DNA of 64,000 bases from Epiperipatus broadwayi (Eukaryota > Onychophora > Udeonychophora > Euonychophora > Peripatidae), in the NCBI GenBank assembly GCA_028023455.1, contig JAQFVV010000180.1, positions 248,001-312,000 on the forward strand, given 5' to 3'. Positions 1-12,000 of the stretch are shown one piece after another. A program made the position numbers and the translations under genes. The notes under the pieces are model-generated. The model saw only the letters and a list, made by a program, of their open reading frames with translations, searched no databases and was not told the DNA's origin. Each line of letters opens with the position of its first letter. Within the stretch, counting starts at the first letter, position 1.

Positions 1-716
1 CTGGGATCTGTGATATATATTCTTCAATTTTGTAATATGATATTCAATCTGTAGTTTCTTTGAAATATCTTTGATTGGTAGTTTTAAATTTTCTGCAACT
101 GGTTCTACTTCAGCTATATCCTCTGGTTCCTCAACTCTTTTAACACACTTCTCTGCAATTACACTCTCTTCAGCATACTCATGATCTAGTATATAAGAAT
201 CTGCAGTTTTAGCAGGCTCATTTTCTTGGAAACCATCTTCTGGATCTGATAACTTTATTCATTTTTTATGATAATGACAATCCAGTATAAATCTTTTGTA
301 ACATCAAGGCTTTCAAATCTTCCTTTTTTACAGGATATATTTTCATCTCTTGGCTTACCATCCTGGCCTTCCTTTTCTTTCCCATCTATTATTATTATTG
401 GTGAAAGCTATCTTTCATTCTTGATCATTTTTATAGCTTGTCCCCACTTCTCTTCCAACATTTTTTTCAATTCTTTCGTTTGACTCCAGCAGTCTAGATT
501 CCATTTTCTTTGCATTCCTTTGAATTTGGGCCATCATACTTTGGAGCATGGCAATTTTCATTTTGTGGTGGAGGTATTTTGGTATTCTTTAGCATCATGA
601 AGAAGTGCAAGTGGATCCTTCATTATGGTCTCTGAGATTTGTACCATGATACTTTCTGTAGGGATGCTGACACCACCTCTTTCATCCCCAGCCTCATCTT
701 TTCTGCTCTCATCCAT
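1..716 (-). pseudogene. Frameshifted acidic/coiled-coil ORF, partial at window edge; gag- or ORF1-like
   Basis: Read on the minus strand, an ATG at 716 opens 52 codons ending at a TGA at 558-560. A second frame starts with ATG at 561 and runs 48 codons to about 415. It is rich in Met, Gln, Lys and Glu (for example MLQSMMAQIQ and KKMESRLLESNERIEK), which looks like a coiled coil. A third frame is open without a stop from 258 through the window edge (86 codons) and is strongly acidic (for example KRVEEPEDIAEVEP). The frames follow one another with small shifts and similar composition, so I read this as one decayed gene of which only the N-terminal part lies here. The domain order (short acidic start, coiled coil, acidic linker) would suit a gag or LINE ORF1 protein, but no zinc knuckle or other diagnostic motif is visible. 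A host gene exon cannot be excluded. Confidence 0.4.
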
Positions 717-1440
717 AGTGGGTTTTGATTATGTTTCCACCTTCCCTCTAAATCTCTATGGCTCAATGATACTTGTCTTTTAGCTTCTCTTTGAGTTTAT
801 AGAATAGTAACAATTAGGATGTCTAGCTCAATATAATTAAATAAGAACTCTTTCTAATTTCTTCTTAAATCTAATAATAATAACTAGAATGTTCACTTTC
901 TTCCTCTGTCTAATCATCTTTTAGCTCACTCTCCCATTGTTTCTTATCTGACCTGATCTATAATTACAATCTCTACCCATCCCAAGCCTGATACTAAAGA
1001 ATTATGAAAGACACACACACACAACAAAAAATTATTTTATTTACAATGCAGCATGATCCATTAGTGCTTCATTTCTGGACTGTTCATATTGGTCACCCTC
1101 ACCCCTGAAATAAATTAAAAGAAAATTCAGTATTTCAAACATTCAATACATAAAAAATATTTCCTGCCTTTCTTTCATTTTTTCTTTTTGGTCACTCTTC
1201 ATCCGAATCTCATACCCACCAAAGATCATTGCCAAGAACAAAAGGATCAGTTGCCAAGAACTATCATTATTTTTTTTAAAACTTGATAACAAAATTTATA
1301 GAGGTGACTGATGATTTAGTTCAGCCACCAGGGCACCATGTTACCAAGATTAATAATGCAAATCTATATGAGTAGCTTAACAGACAACTTATTCATAATC
1401 ATCAAGATATGTACAGAAAATAAAATAAAACATAAGGTAT
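717..1440. other. AT-rich gap with a short CA repeat and splice-acceptor-like site
   Basis: No coding signal recognised. A short (AC)n run lies at about 1011-1023. On the minus strand, at about 1107-1120, a pyrimidine-rich tract ending in TTTCAG precedes GGGTGAGGGTGACC, followed about 70 bases on by AATAAA. This resembles a splice acceptor plus a short terminal exon, but the evidence is only motif-level. Confidence 0.25.
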
Positions 1441-2530
1441 ACCCTGTTATAATTTTAAGGCTGAGGACTCATAGTTGTAGCACATGCATTTTAATTCTCC
1501 CTTTTTTAAAAAAAAAAATCTCCAGCTTTATGGTCATAAAATAGGGGAAAAATTTATATGGTTGTGAAACCAGATTAAAAAAACTTAATACTTATGGCAG
1601 TAACACATGGGTTTGAAATCCAAGCAAAATTCCTACTTTCAGTCACAAAACTGGAAAGTCAAAATTTTATATGACTGTAAAACTATTACACTTATGGTTG
1701 TAGCACATAGCTCTATAATTTTGATTAAGATCAAACCAAACTTCAAACTCATGGTTGCAAAACAAGGTGACAACAAAACAAAATAATAATTAATGGTCAG
1801 TCACTCAATTTAAGTAATTTCAAACAAAAATTTTAAGTTTACAGTTGTAAAACATGGTGTTACAACAAAACAAAATAATAATTAATGGCTGTCAAATATT
1901 TCTCAATTTCAAAACAAAATAATTAATGGCTGTCAAATATTTCTCAATTTAAATAATTTCAAACAAAACGTTAAATTTACGGGTTGTAAAAAATATAGTG
2001 GTACAACAAAACAAAACAATAATTAATGGCTATCAAATATTTCTCAATTTAAATAATTTCAAACAAAGTTTTAAATTTATAGTTGTAAAATGTGGTGTTA
2101 CAACAGAATATAGCGAACGTTACATATGGCTGTAAAATAATTCCTAAAGTCAAAATTTTAAACAACATTGCGCCTTTATGGTTACAAACTGAGTTTTACA
2201 TTTATGATTGTTGCAGATAGGTTTTAATTTTAAAACACAATTTTCATTTTCAGTGGTTATAAAACAAGACAGACAAAAAAAATTCCCGTTTTTTTTTCAT
2301 GGATTCTATGCTTAATTAATTAGTCTCTCTATATATAAAACTTTAATTTATGAATGGAAAACAGAGTATTTCACTGATATTATACAACAACAACAAAAAA
2401 AATTGTTAACTTATGATTTAAAGTAAAGTGCTTAACTTTGCCACAATTATATTTTTTAACTTATGGTCATAAAACGGTCTTCATTTTGAACTCATTAATA
2501 TTACAGCCATAAAGCACAGTATTTGCTTTT
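1440..2530. repeat. Decayed tandem array built on a TTATGGTTGTAAAACA-like core
   Basis: A core close to TTATGGTTGTAAAACA recurs at irregular 30-50 base steps across the block, in variants such as atggttgcaaaacaagg, acagttgtaaaacatgg and ttatggtcataaaac. A better conserved larger unit beginning acaacaaaacaaaataataa occurs at 1770, 1862 and 2003, with a trace at 2100. It carries the shared segment taatggctgtcaaatatttc. The pattern looks like an old minisatellite with later internal duplications. No coding potential is seen. Confidence 0.6.
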
Positions 2531-2707
2531 ATATGATCCATATAACAAAACACAACAACAAATGAATCACTTTTATAACTAGGAAATTGTAGGTATATAT
2601 TAAATTACATATCAAATTATATACATAATGAAATATTGTCTGTATTGGCATGTATTCAGTTCAGGTATGTGGGTATATTATTTGGAAGGCCATGCTGTGG
2701 CAGCAAG

Positions 2708-2856
2708 CCTGGGAGGAAAAAAACTCTACACATATCACTTATTGCACCGCAATACATATGCTTGGGAAACACACTGTTCAGGGTCACATGAGAGACAGTT
2801 CAAGCCCACACATTTGGAGCGCCAAGCCCAGGAGGAAAAAAAACTCTATATATATA
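2708..2856. repeat. Two-copy 120-base spaced duplication
   Basis: The segment gggaggaaaaaaactctaca near 2710 recurs as aggaggaaaaaaactctata near 2830, with similar flanks (gcaagcctgg versus gccaagcccagg). The two lie about 120 bases apart. Short open frames cross this area but have no recognisable protein similarity. Confidence 0.45.
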
Positions 2857-3129
2857 TTTGTATCAGTCAAAATCTTGTGTTCATTCAACAAGACCTAGAA
2901 TTCAAGTAAACTATAGCAATTTAGCATGTGCAAGATACACAGGTCTGGAATAGTACTAAATGCTAACTTATTTGCCTGTGCTCCAAGGTCTCTGACAACA
3001 CTTTTGAGGATACTAATAAGCTTCCATTTACTCCAGACCAGGCAATAAGAAACGGGTGAGCAAAGAGACTTTGAAAATCAATAATATTCAAATAATTAGC
3101 TAATGATTATTACAAAATATAATACTTAA

Positions 3130-3179
3130 AGAGTGGTGCAGACTATTGCTTAATAGAGTGGTGCAGACTATTGCTTAAT
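3130..3179. repeat. Perfect 25-base tandem duplication
   Basis: The 25-base unit beginning agagtggtgcagactatt occurs twice in direct succession, at 3130-3154 and 3155-3179, with no mismatch. Perfect identity implies a recent slippage or duplication event. Confidence 0.85.
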
Positions 3180-4015
3180 ATACTACTAATCAGATCCATA
3201 ATGGTGTTCAAGGGAACGTTAAACAAGAGAAGTTTAATTAATAATACTAATAAAATCTTTCATTCAATTTGAAATAACTTAACTTAATCAAACAATCAAT
3301 ACTAGAGAATCGGGCAATGAATGACAAATGCAAGAATACAGAGAAATGATATAATATAAATTTTATTAAATAATTAAATACAATAATAAATAAAATATGT
3401 GTGTAGAATGTCTGTACAACAGTAATTACAAGTTTGACTATGGTTTAATTTGCAATCACACACTTTATGGATGAAATCAACAAATCACTGAATTTACATA
3501 AATACATAAAATCTTAGTATTATTACATAAAGTTAGTTAGTGCAATTACTACATATATAAAACAAGAATAGTTTGTGCAGTTTCTCATATCTGGTGGTGC
3601 AGTTAATATGCCAAGGATCAAATAAATTAATTAGGTAATCAATAATACCTCGTAGCTTAACCCTCATTTAGTATATTATAGATTCACACTAATGAGTTTT
3701 ATTAGTCATTACATATATATGAGTAAGAGTTTATAATATGAGATTTGAAAAGTATGCAATATTTAGATCACTCAGATGTGTGGGAGCAAAGTAACTCAAC
3801 TTAAAAATAGCTGTAATTCATAACCTGACTTAGAAAATTAAATTGAATGGATCTGAATAACATGCAATCATGACTGACAGAGAGCATTGCGTGTGGATAG
3901 ACAACTCAATAATAATAATAAAGGCAATATCATATTATTGCTCACAATCACATATAGAGAGGTAGTAACTTAAGATGCTGGCTTTGTCATATCTGTACAA
4001 AAGGAGTCTGCCTGC
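3180..4015. other. AT-rich gap
   Basis: AT-rich sequence with short TAA-type runs (for example at 3910-3925). No gene, RNA or repeat could be recognised. Confidence 0.5.
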
Positions 4016-4210
4016 ATGATGGCCAGGGACATCTCTGAAGAACAGTGGCACAAGTGGCATGTTAAGATGATTCATCCATATATTTCCCATACACTTATTC
4101 ATTGGAGGTGCCTGGAGAAGATCCTGAGTAGGAAATGCATCTACTTTGAGAGGGATAATGAAGAGCAGAATTGGTCATTCCGAAGATCTCAAAAATACAT
4201 GACAAAGTGA
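4016..4210 (+). other. Unrecognised 64-codon ATG-started ORF in a GC-richer island
   Basis: The frame starts at ATG 4016 and ends in TGA. The translation is rich in His, Trp, Lys and Glu (for example ISEEQWHKWHVKM) and is less AT-biased than its surroundings. The end of the frame reads ACAAA|GTGAGA, which would also pass as a splice donor, so this could be an exon or a fragment of a mobile element. No family is recognised. Confidence 0.25.
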
Positions 4211-4214
4211 GAAA

Positions 4215-5590
4215 ATTATAAATAATGATTGCAATGATATACCTATAATGCCTAAAACATATAAATGGTGGTGTCACTAATGACCATGGTAAATTAATAA
4301 ATACCTGATTATTAAATGACGTTCTCTTGCGTAATGGAATGCTTAATCTAAGGCTTAATAAAAGGCACATAAGAGGTCAGAGTTTAAAACTAGAAGGTAA
4401 GAAATTGCTCTCTCCCACACCTCCAAAATATCTCCTTACATTTCTACAAGTGATCATTGCACAGATAACTTATATTACTCGCAAAATAAAATCATTAAAT
4501 TCATTTCTGGTAAATGATAAAACAACTTTAATTAATGATTAGATGAGGGTTAATTTTCAGTTAGAGATAAGGATTAAGCATAAACATTAAAAACTTCTGA
4601 TCATTTAAAGAATAAAATTAGTATAAAATAATTGGTATAAAACCGAGTGAGTTTATAACAACGAACTTTAAAGGAAATTTACATCTCCATAATTTAATAG
4701 GAGAAAACTATTGGTGGTGGGTTTAAATTCACTCGCTAAATTGTATATCGTTTTGACATATCAAAATGAATTAGAATAATAAAATAAGAGAAAATCAAAT
4801 TAATTCTAAATTGCCGCACGAAAATATGAGTTTATATACCATTACTATAAATTGCACAAACGTAATTAGCATTTGTGTACTAGCTTTAAAAATTAAGTAA
4901 GGGAAAGAAAGGCGTACAGTATAGTTAGAATTAGAATAATTTATTAATTAAGAGTTCATTAGCTGATGGCAATATAGATGTTACTTTGGGCTTGAGGACA
5001 TGACGATATAGGTACTCTGTGAATCATGATCATAAGCTGGCTTGGGTTTGAAACAGGCATTGGTAGAAATTCAAGAGTCACTTTCAGGCAAACAGGTCAT
5101 TGAACAGTCCCCATATTTGGTCTAGATGTTCCAGACCATAGCATAGTGAGCTAGATAAGCTTCCCAGACTTATGGGGGAAGCAGACAATCTATTTCCTTT
5201 ACTCCGCCATGATTTGCTGCACAACGCAAACTTGCATGAAGTATATGATATCCGAATAGAGCAAAAAGAACAAAAAGCAAAAAAAAAAAAAAGCCAAAGA
5301 AAAAAATATAAAATTTAGCTATTTATACATAAACAAATATTTAAATAATGCTGGCCATTGCCACAAACTCAGACACTTGGTTGAGATTCAAAGTTGACCT
5401 CCATTTTTATATATGGGAATGAAAAAGACCAGAACAATGGCTAGACAAAATAATTTAAAAACTTCTGGCACTACCTTCCATGCATCTTTTAGAATGACAC
5501 AATGGCCCACAAAATTTTATGATCGACTGAATGCATTGTTTCACTTTTAAATATCAGTTTACTTTTAGACAACCCATTAATAATAAATTT
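4215..5590. other. AT-rich gap with one GC-richer patch
   Basis: No gene is seen. A somewhat GC-richer patch at about 5090-5240 (containing ccgccatgatttgctgc) stands out from the AT-rich surroundings but shows no recognisable box, ORF or terminal repeat. A poly-A run lies at about 5278-5293. Confidence 0.4.
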
Positions 5591-5595
5591 CCAAG

Positions 5596-5708
5596 ATACT
5601 ATTGTTTGTCTCTTAAATGACAATGTTACTCTTATACAAATTACTAGCAATAATTTTCCAAAATACTATTGTTCGTCTTTTAAATGACAATTTTACTTTT
5701 ATATAAAT
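5596..5708. repeat. Two-copy tandem repeat, about 68-base period
   Basis: The segment atactattgtttgtctctt followed by aaatgacaatgttac, from about 5596, recurs from about 5664 as atactattgttcgtctttt followed by aaatgacaattttac. A few substitutions separate the copies. A weaker third trace (ttaaatatcagtttactttt) lies just upstream. Confidence 0.6.
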
Positions 5709-5709
5709 T

Positions 5710-6250
5710 ATTATTTGCAAAATATAAAAATTACAATATATATATTACACATTGGGTAGAAAGTTATTGAAATAAAATTACAAAATTTTATAACTTTCAA
5801 ATGTTAATTTTCATACCCACATAAACATGTGCAAATTTAATGGGCAGATGAACTAAATGTTCGTGTATCCATACATATCTCTCTCTATATATGATTGCCT
5901 ACCAACATTACATATAATTTGGGTTCAAACCGGTTCTAGTGCTTATACAATTGGCACTAAGTGAAGCGCAAATCTGCAGAACAGATTTCCAGCTTCAACA
6001 TATGATATAAAATCTTCCAATGAATTTCTTTTGTTATTCTTTCTCAAAATATCTCAAAAAATCAATGTTAATCATCAATCCGCCTTATTGCCATAATCTG
6101 ATCTGACCTATTTTTTTAGAGTAAAAACCAATCTTTTCTTATAGTACAATAAATTATAATTGGTTTTTTAATGCCACACTATTAACTTTTGCAATAATCT
6201 GAATAATCATGAAATAATATATAACGATTTCAAGGTTCTTTATTAATTTT
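5710..6250. other. AT-rich flank of the RTE-type LINE
   Basis: No ORF, RNA or repeat recognised. It abuts the trinucleotide tail that marks the 3' end of the LINE on the minus strand. Confidence 0.5.
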
Positions 6251-6252
6251 GA

Positions 6253-6273
6253 ATCATCATCATCATCATCATC
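6253..6273 (-). repeat. (TGA)7 tail of the RTE-type LINE
   Basis: Seven ATC units on the plus strand. The stop codon of the reverse transcriptase frame overlaps the last unit (TCA at 6272-6274), so the coding region ends directly in the microsatellite tail. Confidence 0.85.
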
Positions 6274-9082
6274 AACCATTATCAATCCACTGCAGGATGA
6301 AGGTCTCTCCAAGTTTAATCCATCTTCTCCGATCTTTAGCTTCTCTTCTCCACAACACCCCTGCACATTTTCTTATTTCATCCATCCATCTCACATGTGG
6401 TCTCTTTCTGGGTCTTTTACAATCTCTTGGAATCCAGTTTAAAATTTCAATTGTCCATCTATTATCATCTCTTCTAGCAATATGTCCAGCCCAACTCCAT
6501 TTCAATCTTTTAATTTTTTCAATAAGGTCAGTAACACCTGTTTGTTGTCTTACCCATACATTGCGTTTTCGATCTCTTCTTGTTACTCCCAACATACACC
6601 TCTCCATACTTCTTTGAGTGGTCTGAAGTCTCTGTATTGCTCTTCTATTAAGTGTCCAAGTCTCAGATCCATAAGTAAGAACTGGTAAAACACATTTGTT
6701 AGAAACCATCCTTTTCAAACACATAGGCATATTTCCTTTTAGTATCAAGTTATTTCTACCAAAAGCACTCCAACCAAGTTTAATTCTATGATTAATTTCC
6801 TCCATTATGTTTCCATCTGTATTAATAATCTGACCAAGGTATTTGTAACTGTTAACTTCTTCTAATTCTTCATAATCAATCTTTATTTTCATATTTTGAG
6901 CAAATCGATTAAACATTACTTTAGTCTTTTTAACATTTATCTTTAGTCCTACTTTTCTACTTTCATCTGTTAACTCCTGCAACATTTCCTGCAGCTCTGA
7001 AGCATTATTTGCAAAAACAACTACATCGTCTGCGAAATCTAAATGATTTAAATACTCTCCATTTACTTTCACTCCTTTAGTTTCCCATTTTAATCCACAA
7101 AATACTTCTTGCAGCACTGCTGTAAAGAGTTTTGGAAATATGGAGTCACCTTGTCTTACACCTTTCTCAATGTTGATTTTTCCCGTATCATTATGTAATC
7201 TAATTGTTGCTGTTGCATTTTTATAAATATTCTTTAAAATATGACAATATCCTGGATCTATACCTTGATGATCCAATGCTTTAATCACTGAAGAAATGTG
7301 TATAGAATCAAATGCCTTTTCATAATCTATAAATCCAAAACATAAAGACAACTCATATTCGTTTGTCCTTTCTATGACTTCTCTCAATACCTGGATATGA
7401 TCTATTGTACTAAAACCACTTTTAAATCCAGCTTGTTCTCTTGGTTGGTGGAAATCCAAAGTTCTCTGTAGACGAGTTGTAATTATCTTGGTAAAATTTT
7501 TATATAAAACTGATAAAAGGCTGATAGGTCTGTAATTTCTAATATCTTCTTTATCACCTTTTTTAAATATTAATATTATTACTGCATTCTTCCAATCTTT
7601 TGGTACATCTTTATCATTTAGACATTTGGTATATAACTTTGCTAAAATTGTTTCTATTTCTTCACCTGCTTCTTTTAATATATCAATTATAATTCCATCA
7701 TTTCTTGGAGCCTTTCCTTTCTTCATACACTTAATTGCATGTCTCACTTCTTCATTTAAGATTCTGGGCAATTCGGAAGATGTAATAGATATAGGAGGTA
7801 CTTGTTCTTTATTACTATATAATTCTTGATAAAAATCTTCTACCAATTTCATGATGTCATCTCTCTTTTTAGTAATAATTCCATCTTTTTTTCTTATTGC
7901 AGATATAAATTTCCTACCAATACCAAAATGTTGTTTAACATTTTTGAGACTTTTATTTTCTTCTACAGCTTTCCTTGCTATTTCACAGTTATACTTTCTT
8001 ATATCATTTTCAACTCTTTTCCGTACCATTTTACAAAATTTGAGATATTTAATTCTTTTTAATACATCATTTTTGTATATCTTCATATTCCTTCTTTTCT
8101 TCATAAATTCTCTAGTCTCAGTAGAAATTTTATTAGTCAATTGCTGCTTTTTTCTACCAGCTATGTTTGTTGCAGTTTTTAAAAGTGTATCAGTTATTTT
8201 CATATTAATTTCATTCAAATCTGTATCATGTTCAAAATCTCCTAACACTTGAAACCTATTTGTAAGTTCTAATTTAAATTCATTAGAATGTTTCTGAAGA
8301 TTAGGAATATCAACTGTAAATATTGTTTTTCTTAATAATTTTTGTCTCTCTAGTTTTACATTAACACGTAACTTACATCTTACTAATCGATGATCACTTC
8401 CTGTGTTAAATTTATTAAGAACATTACAATCTTGAAATATGTATTTTCTGTTAGTCAAAATATAATCCAATTCTGCTGTACCTTCATTTGGATGCTTCCA
8501 TGTCCATTTCCTTTTAACATTTTTCTCAAAAAATGAATTCATAATATAAAGTTTTTCTTTTTCTGCAAACTCCACAAGTCTATGTCCTCTCTCATTTCTA
8601 TTACCATAACCAAAATTACCTACAGCAATTTCATCTTTCATTTGTCTACCAATTCTAGCATTAAAGTCTCCCATAACAATTTTAAAATGTTGTTTACTCT
8701 GATCAAAAGCCTTTTGTACATCCATATAAAAATCTTTTACTACTTCATCACTATGAGAACTTGTTGGGGCATAAACCTGAATTATCTGCATTTGGTATCT
8801 GCTATTAAGTTGTATAACTAATCTTGCCACTCTGTCCGATACACCATCAATCTCCACAATATTGTTCTTCCACTTTTTATTTATAATGAATCCTACTCCA
8901 CTTGTATTTCCAATATGTGTGCCTTTATAATAGAGTATATGTCCACTTTTTAAATCAATTGTTTCTTCTCCTTTTCTTCTAACTTCACAAAGTCCAATAA
9001 TGTCCCATTTAATATAAGACAGTTCTTCTTCTAATTCTTGCAATCTTTCTTCACTTGAAAGTGATCTGCAGTTGTATATTAG
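6272..9082 (-). CDS. RTE-type endonuclease-reverse transcriptase, uninterrupted frame without visible ATG
   Basis: The frame holds 936 sense codons and a stop. The endonuclease begins at the very N-terminus (IYNCRSLSSEERLQ) and shows WDIIGLCEVRR with the catalytic Glu, IQVYAPTSS, VMGDFNARIG and GSDHRLVR, so all metal-binding and His positions are kept. The reverse transcriptase shows NYRPISLLS, EQAGFKSGFSTIDHI, motif A FIDYEKAFDSI, motif B VRQGDSIFPKLF, the catalytic FADD in LDFADDVVVFA, and YKYLGQIINTDGN. The C-terminus keeps the family's Trp/Arg-rich tail (RWMDEIRKCAGVLWRR). A start at 9043 would use TTG; the first in-frame ATG lies far downstream within the endonuclease, so initiation is unexplained. 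A few unusual residues, such as Ser for the common Pro in motif B (QGDS), may mark decay. The product would nick target DNA and copy the RNA by target-primed reverse transcription. Confidence 0.85.
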   Translation of the reverse strand, partial: LIYNCRSLSSEERLQELEEELSYIKWDIIGLCEVRRKGEETIDLKSGHILYYKGTHIGNTSGVGFIINKKWKNNIVEIDGVSDRVARLVIQLNSRYQMQIIQVYAPTSSHSDEVVKDFYMDVQKAFDQSKQHFKIVMGDFNARIGRQMKDEIAVGNFGYGNRNERGHRLVEFAEKEKLYIMNSFFEKNVKRKWTWKHPNEGTAELDYILTNRKYIFQDCNVLNKFNTGSDHRLVRCKLRVNVKLERQKLLRKTIFTVDIPNLQKHSNEFKLELTNRFQVLGDFEHDTDLNEINMKITDTLLKTATNIAGRKKQQLTNKISTETREFMKKRRNMKIYKNDVLKRIKYLKFCKMVRKRVENDIRKYNCEIARKAVEENKSLKNVKQHFGIGRKFISAIRKKDGIITKKRDDIMKLVEDFYQELYSNKEQVPPISITSSELPRILNEEVRHAIKCMKKGKAPRNDGIIIDILKEAGEEIETILAKLYTKCLNDKDVPKDWKNAVIILIFKKGDKEDIRNYRPISLLSVLYKNFTKIITTRLQRTLDFHQPREQAGFKSGFSTIDHIQVLREVIERTNEYELSLCFGFIDYEKAFDSIHISSVIKALDHQGIDPGYCHILKNIYKNATATIRLHNDTGKINIEKGVRQGDSIFPKLFTAVLQEVFCGLKWETKGVKVNGEYLNHLDFADDVVVFANNASELQEMLQELTDESRKVGLKINVKKTKVMFNRFAQNMKIKIDYEELEEVNSYKYLGQIINTDGNIMEEINHRIKLGWSAFGRNNLILKGNMPMCLKRMVSNKCVLPVLTYGSETWTLNRRAIQRLQTTQRSMERCMLGVTRRDRKRNVWVRQQTGVTDLIEKIKRLKWSWAGHIARRDDNRWTIEILNWIPRDCKRPRKRPHVRWMDEIRKCAGVLWRREAKDRRRWIKLGETFILQWIDNG

Positions 9083-9085
9083 TCA

Positions 9086-12000
9086 TTATATCATGCTGTT
9101 CAATAAATGAATGTTATCCTAGTATACTAAAGGAGACATACATTCCTCTTATAAGCTAATGTATCCCAGTATATTATAATAACAACAACAATTAAGTAAA
9201 GAAATGTTTAATCTAACTATTAATCATATTTTTTAAAAATATATAAATTTGGAAAATCAAAGTTTTTCACTCAGAATGAGATTCAAGTATCTAGAAAAAA
9301 AGGATACCTTTCATATTATTCTAATACTCATCAACAACACAATCTAAAATCAATTTATGAAATAATGTAATTTTTATTTGTAGAATAATAAATAATATGC
9401 AGTCTGAAATGTATATTGAATTCAATATAAAATCTAGTATACATTTGATTCTTTCAAATGCAATTTTAATCTTTGGAATTATAATACTTACTCATTTTTA
9501 AATTTGGATCTGTGTCTTATAAATTGAGTGTCTGATTTACCAAGATTTCTGTAATGTAATTCAGAATTCAGGACACAAGAAATCATATATAGACAACAAA
9601 GACTAAATTATAATAATAATAAATACATTTATTAACATTGAACATCACATTTACATTTTATGAAATTTATTTACAACTTTTTGCCAAAGAAAGGTCATTT
9701 GCAAATGTACCACTGTTTTATTATACAGGATGCAATAAAAATAATTGATAACATAATCGCCTACACAAATATTTAGGTCATTTATCTTATGACATGTTCA
9801 TTTTAAAATAAGATTACTTCACTATTTTGCTAACTTTTAATATATTTTTTTAAACTATGCTATTTTTATAAAATAATCATTTACTAAAACTTTCAAAATA
9901 TAATAAAACAAAATATATCAAAGATACATTTTTATGTCCATCAAGTTACTATTGCTTATAACTTATAATATTACAATAAAAAATATGAGAAAACACTTCA
10001 AAAGCCATGCACATAACATACTAGATTTTGCCCATGTCACCATAATAAAATTATTTAAATCCTCTAATTGTCTTACCAATCCATTGGTGAACTACTTCTG
10101 GATGGTGATAATAATATTATTGCATAGGTGCATCTCTCATTATGCTAGATACAAAAATTAAATTATTAATATATTTATTAGTTTACTTGTAAACTGCTAG
10201 CAAGGCACAACAGTACAATATATACATCACTTCACTAAACACTAAGGATAGACAAATATTCTTGAAGCAACTTCATACTTCAGACTTCGACCTTATCACT
10301 GCCATGACAATTTTAACACATTTATAACTTCACTTTACATGGTGAAGTATAACTAAATATCTGCATGAGGGAGAAAAGAAGAAAGGCTTCTCAGAGCAAC
10401 AACTACATGACTGGTAATAAACAATGGCATATTCCAATACCTTTCTCTTAGGTAAATATATGTGTAGACAAGGTCTCAACACATGGAAATAGAATATATA
10501 CCATGGAAAAGTTCCTCTCTAGAGATCAAGCTACATTAGCTAAGCATGAAAATAATCATAAAACATTGAAATAGAATCCTTTTGTGAGAGATAACTACTA
10601 AACATTGGGGAGAGCATGCTCCAAATCTTCCAAAGTACAATATAAGTAAGATACAACTTTTAATAAAGCCACATGCATCCCATATGTATTAAAATGGGAT
10701 TAGCATATATCCTAGGCTAAACTATGGTAAGATAAAAAAATTATCACTGAAAAAACTAGAGAAATATATTTTCAATCTCTAAAATACTTGCATTAAACAA
10801 TGAATGAAAACAACAAATAAAATGCAAGTCAAATGACTATAAAATACTTTAAATAGCATAATAAAAATTTTGCAATTAATAAGAAACATATGTATTAAAT
10901 AAAAATATCACAAAATTTTATAAACTAAAGTGGACATAAATATCATAGGCAAATGTTAATATAATAGTTATAGATACCTTGTTGTGTGAAAAACTTCATA
11001 TTGAAATTATTATATCATAAGCTTCTGATAAACCATATATTGGCTGTTTATCCATAAAGAAATAAAGTTTTAATAAATACTACTCATAAATGTAAAGAGA
11101 TGTATATTTTTATCTGGAAAATGTATACCATATACTTGACTTTAAACCAACAAGAAAAAAATTATAATTTTACATTCTCTATCATAAGAGCAAATGCATA
11201 ATTATATCATAGAATTAAAGAAAATACCTTGGCATAATATTAAAATAATATAAGATAATAATAATAAAAAAATAATAAATTATTATTATTATTATTTAAA
11301 AAAACATCCATAGTTCTTCATTCGAGACCCTTAGTCATGAGCTATCCAACATGGGATACAATGTCCTCTTGCCAGTGAATTATTTTTAAGAGCGAATCAT
11401 CCTTATCTCATCATATTTTTTTACAATAATAAAAGCACTTATGACCTTCTGGAGGCAAATGATACAAAATAGCAACATTTAACAAACAATTTCTGCAAAA
11501 GATTTGGATCCATTTATTCACTTACAGGTTTATTCAAAGAATTATCTATAGCTTGTTTTAATATATATATTTAACTTTTAGCAACAAGCATTATCAGACA
11601 TGTTGAAAAATAAACAGATCCTTCATTTTTAAAGAATATTTTAAAACTTCTTTTAAAATAGCATTCTATTCACTCAAGAACAGTTAATAATAGCAATTAA
11701 GAAAATTACTATTTATTTAAAAATCAGAAATGTAAATAGTTCAGTTCTATATTTCATAATATTGTTATTAAAGTCATATCTTTTTTATAAAACTTTTTAT
11801 TAATGTATGTACTTATTTTATATTTTCAAAGTTATCTTGAAAATATTAATATAGTTATCTCAGAATAAAATTCATCTTTTATCAAATAGGCAAGTCAGCA
11901 TTTAAAGGACTTTATCAAGATAACACTTTAAAATGAAATAATCACTTGAATAGTCAGGAGTTGCATGTTTTAACATTAACTAATGTCGATTTCTGCTGAA

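Larger units (their letters stand above)
6253..9082 (-). mobile_element. RTE-type non-LTR retrotransposon, nearly complete coding region
   Basis: One long reading frame carries an apurinic-type endonuclease followed by a reverse transcriptase. It ends inside a 21-base (ATC)7 run on the plus strand, which is (TGA)n in element orientation. A very short 3' UTR made of a trinucleotide microsatellite is characteristic of the RTE clade. The 5' boundary is not clear: the frame closes at a TGA at 9083-9085 before any in-frame ATG. The copy is therefore either slightly 5'-truncated or has lost its start. No target-site duplication could be picked out by eye. Confidence 0.85.

Noticed and set aside
6249-8821. 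Several plus-strand frames of 67-133 codons across the RTE-type LINE
   Set aside because: They are antisense shadows of the continuous minus-strand endonuclease-RT frame, which has the conserved motifs.
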